Positions 34,932 to 44,488 of a stretch of 64,000 nucleotides of DNA are shown here, piece after piece. Origin of the DNA: Chitinophagaceae bacterium (GTDB lineage: Bacteria > Bacteroidota > Bacteroidia > Chitinophagales > Chitinophagaceae); the NCBI GenBank assembly GCA_023251255.1, contig JAHEZD010000004.1, forward strand, positions 40,029-104,028. The letters are read 5' to 3'. The translations under genes and the position numbers were made by a program. Under the pieces are notes generated by a model. The model made no database searches. It worked only from the letters and a program-made list of their open reading frames with translations, and was not told the origin of the DNA. How positions within the stretch are numbered: the stretch's first letter is position 1; each line of letters opens with the position of its first letter.

Positions 34932-35612
34932 GTGAACAACAACCAACTGAAAAAGAATGCCCATATTTCGGAAAGCAAGCTCAAGGAAATACTCCAACTG
35001 TTCTGCACCGATCTCAATGCCACACAAATAGCCAATGCGTCTGATGTAAGCAGGGTCACGGTAAACAATTATGTGAAATTTTTCCGTGTGCAGATTGCCA
35101 AATATTGCGAACAGCAAAAGGAATCTGTTATGGACCTGACAGAACAGCCTGAGCTGAAACTGTCCCATCATTTTTCCGAAAGGCATTTTAGGCAGGAATC
35201 CCTGACACCCGGTATTGGCGTGATGGTCACAGGTCAATCATTGATAGCCGATCCCATCAGCACCGTGGATTCAAACCTGTTGATGGAGCACCTGAAAAAA
35301 GGCACTGCCACTTGGGACATGGCAGATGCAAATGGGGCAGTGAAAATGTACAACGCCATCATTGATTTTGAAAGGAAGAGGATGTACCGCATCAAGGAAG
35401 GCTTATTGTTCAAGAAGGCCAAGCATGATGCCGATGAAATTGACGGCTTCTGGAAACTGCTCAAGATGCGGGTGGTAAAAATGAGGGGGCTGCAGGTGTC
35501 CTCACTGTACCTGCATGTAAAGGAAACGGAGTTCAGGTACAATAACCGCAATAAGCAGATTTATGAAATACTCCTGCCCTTGATTACGAGCGCCAAGAGT
35601 GATTTGAATTGA
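34932..35612 (+). CDS. IS1595-type transposase-derived protein, probably non-catalytic
   Basis: 226 aa. The N-terminus has a helix-turn-helix segment (LNATQIANASDVSRVTVNNY) like that of IS1595/ISXO2-type transposases, and the C-terminus keeps their ending: D-E-I-D-G-F-W-K-L-L-K, then LYLHVKETEFRYNNRN. Between them a GIGVMVTGQSLIADPIS-like strand pair is recognisable, but the D-E-S-Y-F-G block with the first catalytic Asp is absent and the second is unclear. GTG start, since a stop lies three codons upstream. No terminal repeats or target duplication seen. Either a decayed or a domesticated transposase. Confidence 0.6.
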   Translation: MNNNQLKKNAHISESKLKEILQLFCTDLNATQIANASDVSRVTVNNYVKFFRVQIAKYCEQQKESVMDLTEQPELKLSHHFSERHFRQESLTPGIGVMVTGQSLIADPISTVDSNLLMEHLKKGTATWDMADANGAVKMYNAIIDFERKRMYRIKEGLLFKKAKHDADEIDGFWKLLKMRVVKMRGLQVSSLYLHVKETEFRYNNRNKQIYEILLPLITSAKSDLN

Positions 35613-35815
35613 TAGCTGGTTGGTGGCAGCATCATTGCAAAGTAAGCAACAATCCCCATCAGGGGTTAGTTTAGCAGTAAGGCCACCAATTGCCACAAGG
35701 GAAGTGCCTAGCCGTAAAGGTTCATCTACTTTCAAAGTGGAAAGGCCTGCTGCAACCCTAAAAAATCCCCCCAACTTTTATGTATAACAATTAGCTTTGC
35801 AGCCAACCGAAACTT

Positions 35816-36469
35816 ATGATAGTAAATCTTAGTGAGCAGCATAGCCTTGTTAGTAATTGGGTAAGTGAATTGAGGGATATCAACGTACAGAACGACAGGT
35901 TGCGTTTCCGCAGGAACCTTGAAAGGATCGGTGAGGTGGCAGCCTATGAAATGAGCAAGGAACTTGCTTGGAAAGAAGTTGAAACACAGACCCCACTGGG
36001 CATACATAACAGTAAAGTGCTGGAAACACAGCCTGTGCTGGCCACTATTTTACGTGCAGGCCTGCCCCTGCACAATGGCATGCTGAACTATTTTGACAAA
36101 GCAGACAATGCCTTCGTTTCAGCATACCGGAAACACCACCGCGACGGTAGTTTTGAAATCAGCCTTGATTATATGAGCTGCCCATCCTTGGAAGGGAGAA
36201 CCGTAATCATTAGCGATCCCATGCTTGCCACAGGCTCTTCCATTGTAAAAACAATTGCTGTGATGCAGGCAGAATACAAACCAGCAAACATCCATGTGGT
36301 ATGCGCCATAGCCAGTAGTATTGGCATAGAGTTCATACACCGCGAATGTGGCGAACAGGTAAAGATCTGGTGTGGGGATATTGATGACGAACTTACGGCC
36401 AAGGGCTATATCGTACCGGGATTGGGAGATGCTGGTGACCTGGCATTCGGTACAAAAATGCAATCCTGA
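35816..36469 (+). CDS. upp: Uracil phosphoribosyltransferase
   Basis: 217 aa, cytosolic salvage enzyme making UMP from uracil and PRPP. Seen: RDINVQNDRLRFRRNLERIG (basic N-terminal block), ATILRAGLPLHNGML, the PRPP loop DPMLATGSSIV (about 138-148) and the uracil-binding end GLGDAGDLAFGT. ATG start. The ~200 bases upstream hold no recognised element. Confidence 0.93.
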   Translation: MIVNLSEQHSLVSNWVSELRDINVQNDRLRFRRNLERIGEVAAYEMSKELAWKEVETQTPLGIHNSKVLETQPVLATILRAGLPLHNGMLNYFDKADNAFVSAYRKHHRDGSFEISLDYMSCPSLEGRTVIISDPMLATGSSIVKTIAVMQAEYKPANIHVVCAIASSIGIEFIHRECGEQVKIWCGDIDDELTAKGYIVPGLGDAGDLAFGTKMQS

Positions 36470-36569
36470 CCCCACTTGGAACAGGAATATCCACGGCCTA
36501 ATTGTTAAAAAGTACCCAAGTGAAAGGTGGTTACAGCATTTCACTTAAATTCGGTGTCTTATTACTGCA

Positions 36570-37580
36570 ATGAAGAAATTATTTACACTGTTCTCTTTCA
36601 TTATATTGTTTCTGTCAGTACAGGCACAGGACCCACATTTCTCACAGTTTTTTGCATCGCCATTAACGGTGAACCCCGCCTTTACGGGCAAGTTCAACGG
36701 TAGCTATAGGGTTACGGGTAATTATAGGAACCAGTGGCCGGAAATCAACAGGGCATTTATCACCACCACGGCTTCAGTGGATTTCCATATCCTTGAAAAC
36801 AAAATTGATTACACGGATAATTTTGGCGTGGGCCTGATGGCCTATTCCGATAACAGTGCCAATGGTGCCGTGAAGTTCAATTATGCCTCCATTTCCACGG
36901 CATTCCATAAAGGGCTCGATGAAGATGGCTACAGCCAGATAGGTGTGGGGCTGCAGGCTACTTATGCCAACATGCTCATCAACACCACCAGCTTGAAGTT
37001 CGAGGACCAGTTGACCACTGCTGGGTTCACAGGCGTTACTTCGGAAATATTCTCCAATCCAGCCGCACTGAAATCCAGCTATTTGGATGTGAACGCCGGT
37101 GTACTTTACAGTGGCAGCAGCAACGATAGGAACAGTTATTATTTGGGCGCAAGTGTTTACCATATCACCAGGCCGAAACAAAGCTTCACTGGTGCCAATT
37201 ACCTGCTCAATCCAAGGGTTACCATACATGGTGGTGGCTATTTCCCCATCGGTGAAACAACCACTTTGCACCTAACTGCATTGGAAAGCTTGCAGGGCAA
37301 TGCGAATGAAACGGTAGTGGGTGGTGCTGTGGAATTCAATCTTGGTGGTGTGGATCCAGATAAGCCCACCAGCTTCTATGCAGGTGCATGGATGCGCTTG
37401 AACGATGCGGCAATACCTTATGTGGGACTTGAGTTTGGTGAGTTCCGCTTGGGTGCATCCTATGATGTGAACACCTCTGCATTGAAGACTGCCAGTGTTA
37501 GCCGTGGAGGTATCGAACTTTCCCTGATCTATATCCGCCGCCCTTCTACCGAAAAGAATATCCATTGCCCCAAGTTCTAA
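36570..37580 (+). CDS. PorP/SprF family type IX secretion system membrane protein
   Basis: 336 aa. Signal peptide MKKLFTLFSFIILFLSVQAQ, then the hallmark start DPHFSQFFASPLTVNPAFTG, followed by YRVTGNYRNQWPEI and a beta-barrel with G-V-G-L-M-A-Y and GLEFGEFRLGASYDVN near the end. PorP/SprF proteins sit in the outer membrane and often pair with a giant SprB-like adhesin gene; none is present here, so this is an orphan copy. Confidence 0.92.
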   Translation: MKKLFTLFSFIILFLSVQAQDPHFSQFFASPLTVNPAFTGKFNGSYRVTGNYRNQWPEINRAFITTTASVDFHILENKIDYTDNFGVGLMAYSDNSANGAVKFNYASISTAFHKGLDEDGYSQIGVGLQATYANMLINTTSLKFEDQLTTAGFTGVTSEIFSNPAALKSSYLDVNAGVLYSGSSNDRNSYYLGASVYHITRPKQSFTGANYLLNPRVTIHGGGYFPIGETTTLHLTALESLQGNANETVVGGAVEFNLGGVDPDKPTSFYAGAWMRLNDAAIPYVGLEFGEFRLGASYDVNTSALKTASVSRGGIELSLIYIRRPSTEKNIHCPKF

Positions 37581-37763
37581 TAGTAGAAACGCCGCCGGCT
37601 TTCAAAAAACCATCAGGATTTTGCCTCTCGGCGTTCTTACTTAGCGTGTACTAAATTCCCCATCAACCAGACCAATGCGTGTTATTGTATATAAACATAA
37701 CCTAGGTACGTATTTTGGATAAGTTAGCTGTTCGCAAACATTATTCATCTTAAAACCTATTTT

Positions 37764-37934
37764 ATGCTTAAGTGGACAGCAACATTCTTAATAATTGCCA
37801 TCGTAGCAGCAATTTTTGGGTTTACCGGAATTGCAGCAGGTGCTGCTTCAATAGCCAAGGTTATCTTCTTTATTTTCATCGTGTTCTGGTTGATTGCCAT
37901 TGTACTCGGTGCCACAGCCTTCAAGAAAAGATAG
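37764..37934 (+). CDS. DUF1328 small membrane protein (YtjA-like)
   Basis: 56 aa with two helices: MLKWTATFLIIAIVAAIFGF, then TGIAAGAASIAK, then VIFFIFIVFWLIAIVLGATAF. The GFTGIAAGAA turn is the diagnostic DUF1328 motif; members are short stress-linked inner-membrane proteins of unknown role. ATG start, TAG at 37932-37934, followed at once by a strong terminator. Confidence 0.85.
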   Translation: MLKWTATFLIIAIVAAIFGFTGIAAGAASIAKVIFFIFIVFWLIAIVLGATAFKKR

Positions 37935-37953
37935 CTACCGTTATTGAATAAGT

Positions 37954-37984
37954 AAAAATCCCGGCCAGCGGCTGGGATTTTTTA
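37954..37984 (+). terminator. Terminator of the DUF1328 gene
   Basis: AAAAATCCC ... GGGATTTTTT with an inner GCC/GGC pairing; stem of 9 bp or more and a T-run. Confidence 0.88.
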
Positions 37985-38035
37985 CACAAAGAAGAACATG
38001 CATCTTATGTAAAATGATAAGCTGTTTCAATGGGG

Positions 38036-38067
38036 CAAAAAAAGGGGCCATATTAGAAAACACGGCC
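38036..38067 (-). terminator. Candidate terminator of the PFOR operon
   Basis: Read on the minus strand, GGGCC ... GGCCC followed by CTTTTTTT. The loop is long (about 14 nt) and the stem short, so moderate support. Confidence 0.5.
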
Positions 38068-38100
38068 CGTTAAAACTAAACACACTTAGAAATGAGAACA

Positions 38101-41100
38101 TTATAATACAGGGGCGAAAGCATCAGCTTTCCAGCCACTCATGTTTTCATACGTTTGCCACCTTAAATCAACCAGTTCCTGCGCCTTCTCCATTAAATGG
38201 GCAGCTTCGGCGGGGTTGGCTTTTTCTAAATTTTTATACCTCAGTTCATTGTAGGCATAATCCTTTAGGGTAATGGATGGTCTTGGGGAGTCGAGCACAA
38301 ATGGATTGCTATTTCCTTTCCTCAATTGTGGATTGTAACGTAGCAATGGCCAGTAGGCACTCTTCACAGCCAGGTTCTGTTGTTGTAAACCTTGCGTCAT
38401 ATCAATGCCATGTGCTATGCAATGGCTATAGGCAAGTATCAGTGAAGGCCCATCGTAGGCTTCTGCCTCACGCATGGCCAATAAGGTTTGCTGCGGGTTG
38501 GCACCCATGGAAACCTGTGCCACATATACATTGCCGTAGGAAATGGCCTGTAGGGCCAAATCCTTCTTCCCTACCCGTTTCCCTGCAGAAGCAAATTTGG
38601 CTGTTGCCGCAGTTGGTGTGGCCTTGGATGACTGTCCACCGGTATTGCTGTACACTTCTGTATCCAGTACCAAGATATTTACGTTGCGCCCTGTGGATAG
38701 CACATGGTCCAATCCAGATGAACCAATGTCATAGGCCCATCCATCGCCACCAATTAACCAAACTGTTCTCCTTACCAAGTGTTCTGCCAATGACAGCAAC
38801 TGCTTGGCCAAGGGATGAATGGATTTGCGCAGGTGATTGGTCAGTTTCTCTACCCTCAAACGTTGCAGCATCAGTTCAGATTCGGTAAGCTGCGGGGCAA
38901 ACAGGATGTCATTGGCCAAATCTTCACCCACTTCAAATTTAAGTTTCTCCAATAGCTCCTTTGCTACGGCCAAATGTTTGTCTGCTGCTACACGCATGCC
39001 CAAACCGAATTCTGCATTGTCCTCAAACAGGGAGTTGCTCCAAGCTGGCCCCTTGCCATCCTTGTTTTTTGTCCAGGGGGTAGTGGGCAGGTTGCCACCA
39101 TAGATGGAGGAACAACCTGTAGCATTGGCTACCATTAACCTGTCACCAAATAATTGGGTGAGTATTTTTATATAAGGTGTTTCGCCACAACCTGCACAGG
39201 CGCCTGAAAATTCAAATAAAGGTTCAAGGAACTGTGTACCGCGCACTGAAGAGAAATCCACTTTTGAACGGTCATTGAAATCGATTGTTTCAAAGAATTT
39301 GATGTTGGCTTTTTGTTGCTCAAGTATGGGGGCCTTATCGCCCATATTGATGGCTTTCCTGGTGCTGTCAACCAAACTGAAAGCTGGACAAGCATCCACA
39401 CATAAGGTACAACCAGTGCAGTCCTCCGCATATACTTGCAAGGTATACCTCGTTTCAGGAAAGCCCCTTGCCGTAACTTTTGCAGAAGGGAAACCTTCCG
39501 GTGCATTTTCCAGCACATCCTGGTTATAGAACTTTGCACGTATAACACTGTGGGGGCAAACAAAACTGCAATTGCCACATTGGATGCAGGTTTCAGCATC
39601 CCAGATAGGAATGGTATCGGAGATGTTCCGCTTTTCCCATTGGGTGGTACCACTAGGATAAGTACCATCAATAGGCATTTTGCTTACAGGTAAATTATCG
39701 CCATTTCCCTTCATCATTTCGGCTGTCACCAACTGCACAAATTCCGGTGCTTCCAATGAAACAGTCAGGGGGAAGTTTTCTGCATTGCTTACAGTAGCTG
39801 GAACCGCTACTTCAAACAAATTGCTCAATGATTGGTCAACGGCACGGAAATTCAAATCAATAATAGCTTGGCCTTTCTTTGAGTATGTTTTTTTGATGGC
39901 ATACTTGATCTTGTCAATGGCTTCTGCTTGGGGCAATACACCAGACAAAGCAAAGAAACAGGTTTGCATGATGGTATTGGTACGGTTGCCCATGCCCGTT
40001 GCCTCTGCTACAGCAGAGGCATCGATCACGTAAAACTTCAATTGCTTTTCTATCAGCTCCTGCTGAACAGGTGCTGGTAAATGGTTCCAAACCTCCTCCT
40101 TGCTATAGGGGCTGTTCAGGAGGAAAACGCCACCATTTTTTGCCTTATCGAGAATGCTGATTTTCTGCACAAAATTGAATACATGGCAGGCAATGAAATC
40201 TGCTTTGCTAATTAGGTATGGAGCTTTAACAGGTGTCTTGCCAAAGCGTAAATGGGACACGGTTTGCGATCCCGATTTTTTGGAATCGTACACAAAATAT
40301 CCCTGTGCATAGAGGTCTGTATTTTCCCCAATGATCTTGATACTGTTCTTGTTGGCAGATACGGTTCCATCAGCTCCCAATCCATAAAACAAAGCAGTGG
40401 TCATGCCTTCTTCTTCCAATTCAAAATTAGGGTCATAATCAATGCTGGTATAGGTTACATCATCATTGATGCCAATGGTAAAATGGTTCTTGGATTTATC
40501 GTGTTTCAGTTCGTCAAAGATGCCTTTCACCATGGCTGGTGTAAATTCCTTTGAGGAGAGCCCATAACGGCCACCAGTGATCTTTGGCAATTTGTGCAAC
40601 ATGCCAGCAGAGTAAGCTTCGGTTAAGGACGTTATTACATCTTTATACAAAGGTTCACCATCTGCACCAGGTTCCTTGGTACGGTCCAGCACGGCAATCT
40701 TGGTAACGGATGCAGGCAATACGGACAGCAAATATTCAGTTGGGAATGGCCTGTACAACCTAATGTTCAAAACGCCGACCCTTTCACCTTTTTGGGCCAA
40801 TACCTTGGCAGTTTCATTGGCAGTTTCGGCCCCGGATCCCATAATTACAATAACCCTTTCTGCATGTTCATCACCTGTATATTCAACCAGCTTGTAATGG
40901 CGGCCAGTGAGTATGGTAAACTTGTCCATTTGTTGCTGAACAATGAAAGGTACCTTATCGTAAAAAGTGTTCACGGTTTCCCTTGCCTGAAAATACACAT
41001 CAGGGTTCTGTGCTGTACCGCGGATAAAAGGGTGGTCAGGGTTCAATGCCCTGTTTCGGTGTGCATAGATGAGTTCGTCATCTATCATATAGCGGATATC

Positions 41101-41670
41101 GCCATCGCTGAGCATGGTTATTTTGCTTACTTCATGTGAAGTGCGGAAGCCGTCAAAAAAGTGAATGAAAGGCAATCTTGCTTCCAACGTTGATGCTTGC
41201 AGGATCAAGGCCAGGTCATGTGCTTCCTGCACATTATTGGATGAGAGCATGGCAAAGCCGGTCATCCTTGCAGCCATTACATCGCTGTGGTCACCAAAAA
41301 TGGAAAGGCCCTGTGCAGCCAATGAACGAGCGGCCACATGGAATACGGTGGAAGTCAGTTCCCCTGCAATCTTGTACATATTGGGCAACATCAGCATCAA
41401 CCCTTGCGATGCTGTAAAGGTAGTGGTCATGGTACCTGCTTGCAATGCACCATGCACTGTTCCGGCCGCACCACCTTCGCTCTGCATCTGGATAACATCA
41501 GGTACATTGCCCCAAATATTTTTTTCACCAACGGCACTCCATTCATCGCAAAGTTCAGCCATGGTGGATGATGGGGTGATGGGATAAATGGCACACACTT
41601 CATTTACCCTGTAAGCCACAGAAGCTGCTGCTTCATTGCCATCAATCGTTTTTATTATTTTATGTTTCAT
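38101..41670 (-). CDS. nifJ: Pyruvate:ferredoxin (flavodoxin) oxidoreductase, single chain
   Basis: 1189 aa, the usual length of the homodimeric single-chain enzyme that oxidises pyruvate to acetyl-CoA and CO2, passing electrons to ferredoxin or flavodoxin. Domain order is visible: pyrimidine-binding and transketolase-C-like domains (IYPITPSSTMAE, then G-S-G-A-E-T-A-N-E-T), gamma domain, two 4Fe-4S clusters (CIQCGNCSFVCPHSVIRA and CTGCTLCVDACPAF), and a TPP domain with GGDGWAYDIG and YSNTGGQSSKATPTAA, plus a cluster-binding CAGCGETPY. It lies 29 bases downstream of the GltD-like flavoprotein gene. Confidence 0.96.
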   Translation of the reverse strand: MKHKIIKTIDGNEAAASVAYRVNEVCAIYPITPSSTMAELCDEWSAVGEKNIWGNVPDVIQMQSEGGAAGTVHGALQAGTMTTTFTASQGLMLMLPNMYKIAGELTSTVFHVAARSLAAQGLSIFGDHSDVMAARMTGFAMLSSNNVQEAHDLALILQASTLEARLPFIHFFDGFRTSHEVSKITMLSDGDIRYMIDDELIYAHRNRALNPDHPFIRGTAQNPDVYFQARETVNTFYDKVPFIVQQQMDKFTILTGRHYKLVEYTGDEHAERVIVIMGSGAETANETAKVLAQKGERVGVLNIRLYRPFPTEYLLSVLPASVTKIAVLDRTKEPGADGEPLYKDVITSLTEAYSAGMLHKLPKITGGRYGLSSKEFTPAMVKGIFDELKHDKSKNHFTIGINDDVTYTSIDYDPNFELEEEGMTTALFYGLGADGTVSANKNSIKIIGENTDLYAQGYFVYDSKKSGSQTVSHLRFGKTPVKAPYLISKADFIACHVFNFVQKISILDKAKNGGVFLLNSPYSKEEVWNHLPAPVQQELIEKQLKFYVIDASAVAEATGMGNRTNTIMQTCFFALSGVLPQAEAIDKIKYAIKKTYSKKGQAIIDLNFRAVDQSLSNLFEVAVPATVSNAENFPLTVSLEAPEFVQLVTAEMMKGNGDNLPVSKMPIDGTYPSGTTQWEKRNISDTIPIWDAETCIQCGNCSFVCPHSVIRAKFYNQDVLENAPEGFPSAKVTARGFPETRYTLQVYAEDCTGCTLCVDACPAFSLVDSTRKAINMGDKAPILEQQKANIKFFETIDFNDRSKVDFSSVRGTQFLEPLFEFSGACAGCGETPYIKILTQLFGDRLMVANATGCSSIYGGNLPTTPWTKNKDGKGPAWSNSLFEDNAEFGLGMRVAADKHLAVAKELLEKLKFEVGEDLANDILFAPQLTESELMLQRLRVEKLTNHLRKSIHPLAKQLLSLAEHLVRRTVWLIGGDGWAYDIGSSGLDHVLSTGRNVNILVLDTEVYSNTGGQSSKATPTAATAKFASAGKRVGKKDLALQAISYGNVYVAQVSMGANPQQTLLAMREAEAYDGPSLILAYSHCIAHGIDMTQGLQQQNLAVKSAYWPLLRYNPQLRKGNSNPFVLDSPRPSITLKDYAYNELRYKNLEKANPAEAAHLMEKAQELVDLRWQTYENMSGWKADAFAPVL

Positions 41671-41699
41671 TCTTGTCGTTGATTGGGTTTGGAACCTTG

Positions 41700-43355
41700 T
41701 TAGTAAATGCCTTCCATGACTTTGTCACTTACTACGGCCATTTCGTTCACCATTTCTATGGCATGGCATGGGCATTGTTCAAAGCATACTGCACAGCCAG
41801 TGCATTTGTTGTAATCATATTCATAACGGTTGCCCTTGCCCAGCTTTAAAATGGCACCTTCTGGGCATGATCCATAGCAGCCATCGCATTCAAAACAGTT
41901 GCCGCAGCTAAGGCAACGTTGGGCTTCATATAAAGCTTCCTTGGCAGAAAGGCCACCAAGCACTTCCTCAAAATTGTTGGCCCTTTCTTCAGCGGCACGC
42001 ATTTCCTGCTCCTGTTGCGGGGCCAATGTCTTGTACCACACATGCAGCTTTTCAAAGCCAACAATATCATGCTTGGGCACTTTATTGATTGTAGTTGCTT
42101 TTAGATAGGCATCAATGTTCTTTGCAGCTTTCTTGCCATGCCCAACAGCAATGGTTACCGTTCTTTCACTGGGTACCATATCTCCCCCGGCAAACACGCC
42201 CACATGACCTGTCATCATGGTTGCATCTACTTCCACAGTGCCATCTTGCTTGAACTGTATACCGCTGAGCTTGGTTAGAAAATTAGTATCTGTATCTTGG
42301 CCCAATGCCATGATCAATGCATCGGCTTCCAAAGTTTCGTACATGCCAGTGGCAGTTAATTTGCCATCCTTAATTTCCATTATTTCAACTGTGAAAGAAG
42401 TATCATCAATATTTTTGATGGTACGCAACCAGTTTATTTTTACACCTTCGGTCAAAGCTTCCTCTGCTTCAAAATCATGGGCAGGCATATGCTCCCTGTC
42501 GCGACGATAAATAATAAAAGCTTCAGCACCTAAACGTTTGGCTGTACGGGCAGCATCCATGGCCGTATTGCCACCGCCATAAATTGCCACTTTTCTACCG
42601 AGCTTGGGAGCATTGCCTGTTTCCACATCATGCAAGAAGCTAACAGCATCCAGCATCTTGGCTGCAGCCTGCCCCGGTATGTCAATTTTTTTTGCAAGGC
42701 CAGCACCAATGGCAATGAATACTGCATCAAAATTGCCATCCAGTTTTTCCTTGGCTATATCCGATACCTTATAGTTGAACCTCACTTTAATGCCCATATC
42801 CACGATGCGTTGGATTTCTGCATCGAGTACCTGCCTTGGTAAACGGTAAGCAGGGATGCCAAAATGCAGCATACCGCCCAGCATGGGCCCAGCCTCATAA
42901 ATTTCCACTTCATGGCCAGCACGTGTTAAATGATAAGCTGCTGATAGCCCACTCGGGCCACCACCAATTACCAGTACACGCTTACCGGATTTATGTTGAT
43001 TGAAGGAGATGCCCCATTTTTCTTCCAGTGCCTTATCGCCCAAGAAACGTTCAATGGCATGAATACTAACAGGACTATCGATAGCTGTTCTGTTGCAAGC
43101 AGATTCGCATGGATGGTAACAAACACGGCCATGCACACCGGGCAATGGATTTTCTTCTACCAATTTTTGCCAAGCTTCTTCGTACTGTTCATTTTGGGCA
43201 AGCCCCAACCAGGCCTGTATGTTTTCTCCCGCAGGGCATGCATTGTTGCAAGGCGGCAGGAAGTCTTTATAGATAGGATGCTGTGTTCTTAATGCGCCGG
43301 TACCTTTTGCATGTAATTGCAGGTTGGCCGGTGCTGTCATATCTCGATTGCTCAT
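41700..43355 (-). CDS. GltD-like NAD(P)-binding iron-sulfur flavoprotein
   Basis: 551 aa. The N-terminal cysteine domain (CNNACPAGENIQAWLGLAQN; GRVCYHPCESACNR) resembles the glutamate synthase small subunit and binds 4Fe-4S clusters. FAD site VLVIGGGPSGLSAAYHLTRAG and NAD(P) site VAIYGGGNTAMDAA follow, then a C-terminal ferredoxin domain (CLSCGNCFECDGCYGSCPEG and CTGCAVCFEQCPCHAI). It lacks the partner glutamate synthase large subunit. Being first in an operon with PFOR, it probably moves electrons between ferredoxin and NAD(P); that is inference from layout. Confidence 0.85.
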   Translation of the reverse strand: MSNRDMTAPANLQLHAKGTGALRTQHPIYKDFLPPCNNACPAGENIQAWLGLAQNEQYEEAWQKLVEENPLPGVHGRVCYHPCESACNRTAIDSPVSIHAIERFLGDKALEEKWGISFNQHKSGKRVLVIGGGPSGLSAAYHLTRAGHEVEIYEAGPMLGGMLHFGIPAYRLPRQVLDAEIQRIVDMGIKVRFNYKVSDIAKEKLDGNFDAVFIAIGAGLAKKIDIPGQAAAKMLDAVSFLHDVETGNAPKLGRKVAIYGGGNTAMDAARTAKRLGAEAFIIYRRDREHMPAHDFEAEEALTEGVKINWLRTIKNIDDTSFTVEIMEIKDGKLTATGMYETLEADALIMALGQDTDTNFLTKLSGIQFKQDGTVEVDATMMTGHVGVFAGGDMVPSERTVTIAVGHGKKAAKNIDAYLKATTINKVPKHDIVGFEKLHVWYKTLAPQQEQEMRAAEERANNFEEVLGGLSAKEALYEAQRCLSCGNCFECDGCYGSCPEGAILKLGKGNRYEYDYNKCTGCAVCFEQCPCHAIEMVNEMAVVSDKVMEGIY

Positions 43356-43608
43356 GAAGAGAGTTTAGTATTGTGCTTCGAAGGCGTAAAAGTAAAATGG
43401 CTGAAAACCGTAGATACTGACATTTGTCATACTTGCAGCATATTGTTGACAGGTTTTTAATAATAGACCGGCCCCTAAATTTGATTGATAGGGATGCTGC
43501 AAATGTTGCAGGGCAAGAATACCGGGGACACAGAGCTTGCAATGAAAACCAATGCAGGATTCCTCTGTTGACTTTAGAATCCTCCACACGAATATTTTAA
43601 CTGAACCA

Positions 43609-43637
43609 TTGATGAATGTAGTGGCAGTATAACTTTG
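43609..43637 (+). promoter_or_regulatory. Promoter of the class D beta-lactamase-like gene
   Basis: TTG at 43609-43611, 18-nt spacer, TAACTTTG at 43630-43637, an exact TAnnTTTG box, 20 nt before the ATG. The rest of the 302-base divergent gap 43356-43657 holds nothing else I recognise. Confidence 0.6.
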
Positions 43638-43657
43638 CGGTTCACAAAAACAGAACC

Positions 43658-44488
43658 ATGCGTTTGTTAAACCCCATCATTGCCTTGCTAGGCATTGCCT
43701 TCCTGTCATCCTGTACTTCCAACAACGTAAAAGAAGATGCGAGCCTCAAAAAGTACTTTGATGACAATAAAGTGGAAGGGACATTTGCCATTTTCAACAA
43801 CAGCTTGGGGAATTTTACCGTGTACAACTTGTCGCGCTACAAGGACTCTGCCTACCAGCCAGCATCCACCTTCAAGATAGTGAACTCGTTGATTGGCTTG
43901 CAAACAGGCAGGATCGTGAACGAGAGGATGGTCATTAAATGGGATGGCGTGGTGAGGTTGTTCCCCAGTGGCGATACCGCCAAGGACTGGAACAAGGACC
44001 TTACGATGGAACAGGCTTTTAAAGCATCTGCCTTTCCTTATTACCAGGAAGTGGCAAGGAGAATTGGTAAGGACACCATGCAGTTTTGGTTGGATAGTTT
44101 AAAATATGGAACGAAGAAGATTACTACTTCCATCGACCAATTCTGGGTAGACAATTCATTGAAAATAACGCCCGATGAAGAGTTGGGCCTAGTAAAGAGG
44201 CTGTACTTTGGTCAATTGCCCTTCAGCAAAACAACGCAGGAAATCGTGAAAAAAGTAATGGTACAGGAAAGCAATGCCAATTATACACTGGCCTATAAAA
44301 CAGGTTGGGGCTTTAAAGAAAATGGCAAGGCCATTGGTTGGATGGTAGGTTGGGTGGAGGAGAACAGGCACCCGCATTTCTTTGTGCTTAATGTGGAAGG
44401 CCAGCATGATTTGAAAATGTTTCCCGTTCGGAAGAATATTGTAATGGGCATATTGAAGCAATTGGGCTATCTGGAAGGTAAAATGTAA
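43658..44488 (+). CDS. Class D beta-lactamase (OXA)-like lipoprotein
   Basis: 276 aa with a lipobox (FLSSC, Cys19), so likely lipid-anchored. The class D nucleophile motif STFK is at Ser70-Lys73, W is kept in DQFWVDNSLKI, and KTG is in LAYKTGWGF with WMVGWVE downstream. The S-x-V motif reads SAF and the Y-G-N motif reads YGT, both unusual. It may hydrolyse beta-lactams weakly, or be a penicillin-interacting protein with another role. Base composition matches neighbours and there is no mobile element, suggesting a resident chromosomal gene. Confidence 0.82.
   Translation: MRLLNPIIALLGIAFLSSCTSNNVKEDASLKKYFDDNKVEGTFAIFNNSLGNFTVYNLSRYKDSAYQPASTFKIVNSLIGLQTGRIVNERMVIKWDGVVRLFPSGDTAKDWNKDLTMEQAFKASAFPYYQEVARRIGKDTMQFWLDSLKYGTKKITTSIDQFWVDNSLKITPDEELGLVKRLYFGQLPFSKTTQEIVKKVMVQESNANYTLAYKTGWGFKENGKAIGWMVGWVEENRHPHFFVLNVEGQHDLKMFPVRKNIVMGILKQLGYLEGKM

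Noticed and set aside
39168-39671. Alternative minus-strand frame of 167 codons inside the PFOR gene
   Set aside because: Shadow of the iron-sulfur region of nifJ in another frame; no motifs of its own.
43658-44488. Acquired resistance gene
   Set aside because: No integron, transposon or insertion sequence flanks it and its composition matches the neighbours; it looks like a resident chromosomal gene.
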